This document shows positions 62,769-64,000 of a DNA stretch of 64,000 nucleotides, piece by piece. The notes under the pieces were generated by a model. It did no database searches. It saw only the letters and a list, made by a program, of their open reading frames with translations, and was not told the DNA's origin. The position numbers and the translations under genes are program-made. Each line of letters starts with the position of its first letter. Position 1 is the first letter of the stretch. Source of the stretch: Acidobacteriota bacterium (lineage in GTDB: Bacteria > Acidobacteriota > Thermoanaerobaculia > UBA5066); contig JADJVE010000012.1 in the NCBI GenBank assembly GCA_016716715.1, positions 1-64,000 on the forward strand, written 5' to 3'.

Positions 62769-64000
62769 AGAGCGGTTCCCGACGCCGCGGCGCTCGCGTC
62801 GCGTTTCGGACGGGCGTACCGCCTGCCGCGCGTCTCGCCGTTGCGCTTGCGTTCTCTCTGCTCTTCTCCGGAGCGTGCCGGAAGAGTGTGGAGCCGGCCG
62901 ACGCGCCGCCCCAGCCCCCCGGAGCGGCCCGCACCGACGCCCTGTTTCTCTCGGAGGCTCCGGCGTACGTTCCGGACGAGGCGGACGCCGAGCTCTCGGG
63001 GATGGGGATCTCGCGCGTCTACGTCGTGGCCGCGACGCTCGGACGCGACGGCCGCGCGACTCCGGCGCCGCCGCCGCCCACCCCGCTGAAGCGGCCGATC
63101 GTGCTCGTCCTGATGGGCTCGGAGGATGCCGCTTCCGCGCTCACGGGTCGCGGCGCCGAGGCCGGGGCCGAGTGGGCGCGGGCCGTCGCACGCGTGCTCG
63201 CCGATTCCAGGAGCTGGGGCCGCGTGGCGGGCGTGCACGTGCACATCTGGCCGACCCCCGAGCAGGCAAAGGACCTCGCGGCCGCACTCGCCGCGCTGAA
63301 GAAGTCGATCGGGGGGGCCGCGGTGTCGGTGACGCTTCCGGCTGCCGGCGAGCCGACGGCCTGGAAGCCGCTCACGGGCGCCGCCGACGAGGCGCTCGTC
63401 TTCGCATTCGGGCGCCGGCCAGAGCTCGGCGGGCGGATCGTGAGCGAGATGCCCGAGGACAACGCGAAGATCTTCCCGATTCCGTTCCGTCTCCTCGTCG
63501 CGTTCGGCAGCTACGGCCGCGCCGGAGACGGGGCGAGCTTCACCGGCCCGATCCTCGCCGACGGAAAGATCGACGAGCTGTCGGAGGATCGCGGGCTCGA
63601 CTTCGAGTTCGGTCAGCAGGTGTTCTCCGCCGATCCGGGGACCGTCTACACGTTCAAGCCGCGGCCGGGCGCGCGTTCGTCGCTCACGGCGGCCGGCGGC
63701 TGGGCCCGATTCCAGATCCCGACGATGGCCGAGGGGCTGCGCTCGCTCGCCGCCGCGGGCCGCTGGGCGGCGCCGCGGTATCTCGGGCGCGTGTTCCTCG
63801 TGGGCGGCGTCCCGAAGGACGGCTCGCTCGTGGGCTACGCGGCGGTGCGGGCGCTCCTCACCGGCAAGCCGCTCGAGCCGCGCCTCGCGGTGGAGGTTGC
63901 GCACATGGGGTCCGGGCACGGCTGGGCCGAGGTCACGGTGACGTCCACGAACCTGGGGCCGACGCCGACGGACCTCTCGCACTACAACAGCTGGGTGCAG
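62765..64000 (+). CDS. Lipoprotein of unknown function, 3' end outside the window
   Basis: GTG 62765 overlaps the kinase stop as GTGA, and the frame stays open to base 64000 (412 codons). A long basic leader precedes the hydrophobic segment ALAFSLLFSGAC with a lipobox ending SGAC, then KSVEPADAPPQPPG. The body contains VYVVAATLGRDGR, GVHVHIWPTPEQAKDLAAAL and FRLLVAFGSYGRAGDG. I do not recognise the family; the layout is loosely like DUF3142-type lipoproteins. It probably lies at the outer or inner membrane and may partner the large sensor kinase upstream. Confidence 0.8.
   Translation, partial: MKSGSRRRGARVAFRTGVPPAARLAVALAFSLLFSGACRKSVEPADAPPQPPGAARTDALFLSEAPAYVPDEADAELSGMGISRVYVVAATLGRDGRATPAPPPPTPLKRPIVLVLMGSEDAASALTGRGAEAGAEWARAVARVLADSRSWGRVAGVHVHIWPTPEQAKDLAAALAALKKSIGGAAVSVTLPAAGEPTAWKPLTGAADEALVFAFGRRPELGGRIVSEMPEDNAKIFPIPFRLLVAFGSYGRAGDGASFTGPILADGKIDELSEDRGLDFEFGQQVFSADPGTVYTFKPRPGARSSLTAAGGWARFQIPTMAEGLRSLAAAGRWAAPRYLGRVFLVGGVPKDGSLVGYAAVRALLTGKPLEPRLAVEVAHMGSGHGWAEVTVTSTNLGPTPTDLSHYNSWVQ

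Noticed and set aside
61931..63982. Long minus-strand open frame at the end of the window
   Set aside because: It is the antisense shadow of the sensor kinase and of the lipoprotein gene, both of which have clear family features or a lipobox on the plus strand.

Overview
The window is a GC-rich (roughly 70%) bacterial chromosome segment. Gene content points to a Gram-negative member of the Acidobacteriota, possibly a Thermoanaerobaculia-like lineage: an Oar-type TonB receptor with an N-terminal carboxypeptidase-regulatory-like domain, a phosphate porin, Thr/Pro-rich secreted proteins, lipoproteins, a PhaR/phasin pair and complete Pst/Pho genes. This placement is inferred from gene content only.

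Layout. 1-7.2 kb is an accessory region: the 3' end of an RHS/YD-repeat gene, an unrecognised gene directly behind it, a large broken gene resembling multidomain defence-type proteins, and an rve-type transposon. 7.2-15.2 kb holds a beta-ureidopropionase/(methyl)malonate-semialdehyde dehydrogenase pair (end of reductive pyrimidine breakdown), a secreted metalloprotease, a GT39-like membrane protein, an epimerase and a secreted gluzincin-like protein. 15.3-17.7 kb holds an ECF sigma factor, a zinc-finger/TPR-like partner and a 19-residue peptide gene with a strong ribosome site; I consider this the most likely undescribed system.

17.8-33.4 kb is dominated by phosphate biology. pstS-pstC-pstA-pstB-phoB-phoR-phoU lies on the minus strand with every gene overlapping its neighbour by 1-4 bases. 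A divergent phosphate-type porin and a TonB receptor follow, and all three promoters share a CTTyAC-type candidate Pho box. 33.4-46.5 kb is a mixed region: cNMP-binding domain protein, GT21 glycosyltransferase, PHP phosphoesterase, GH1 glucosidase, Ppx/GppA phosphatase, paired FxLYD-like secreted proteins, an M3 peptidase, dodecin and a streptogramin-lyase-like propeller. Four successive minus-strand units there share an upstream TGCATCAGG motif, and two of them share 78 bp at about 82% identity.

46.5-64 kb holds tRNA-Glu, tRNA-Lys, purA, hutH, a tandem ArsA-type ATPase, an epimerase/acyltransferase operon, a patatin, phasin and PhaR-like genes, and hutU followed without gaps by a very large NtrY-like sensor kinase and a lipoprotein that runs off the end. 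Several otherwise convincing genes (hutH, the TonB receptor, the LysE gene, the TPR gene) carry one-base frame breaks, some in homopolymers. Sequencing error is therefore a live explanation for these, whereas the gene at 2.4-5.8 kb looks truly decayed.
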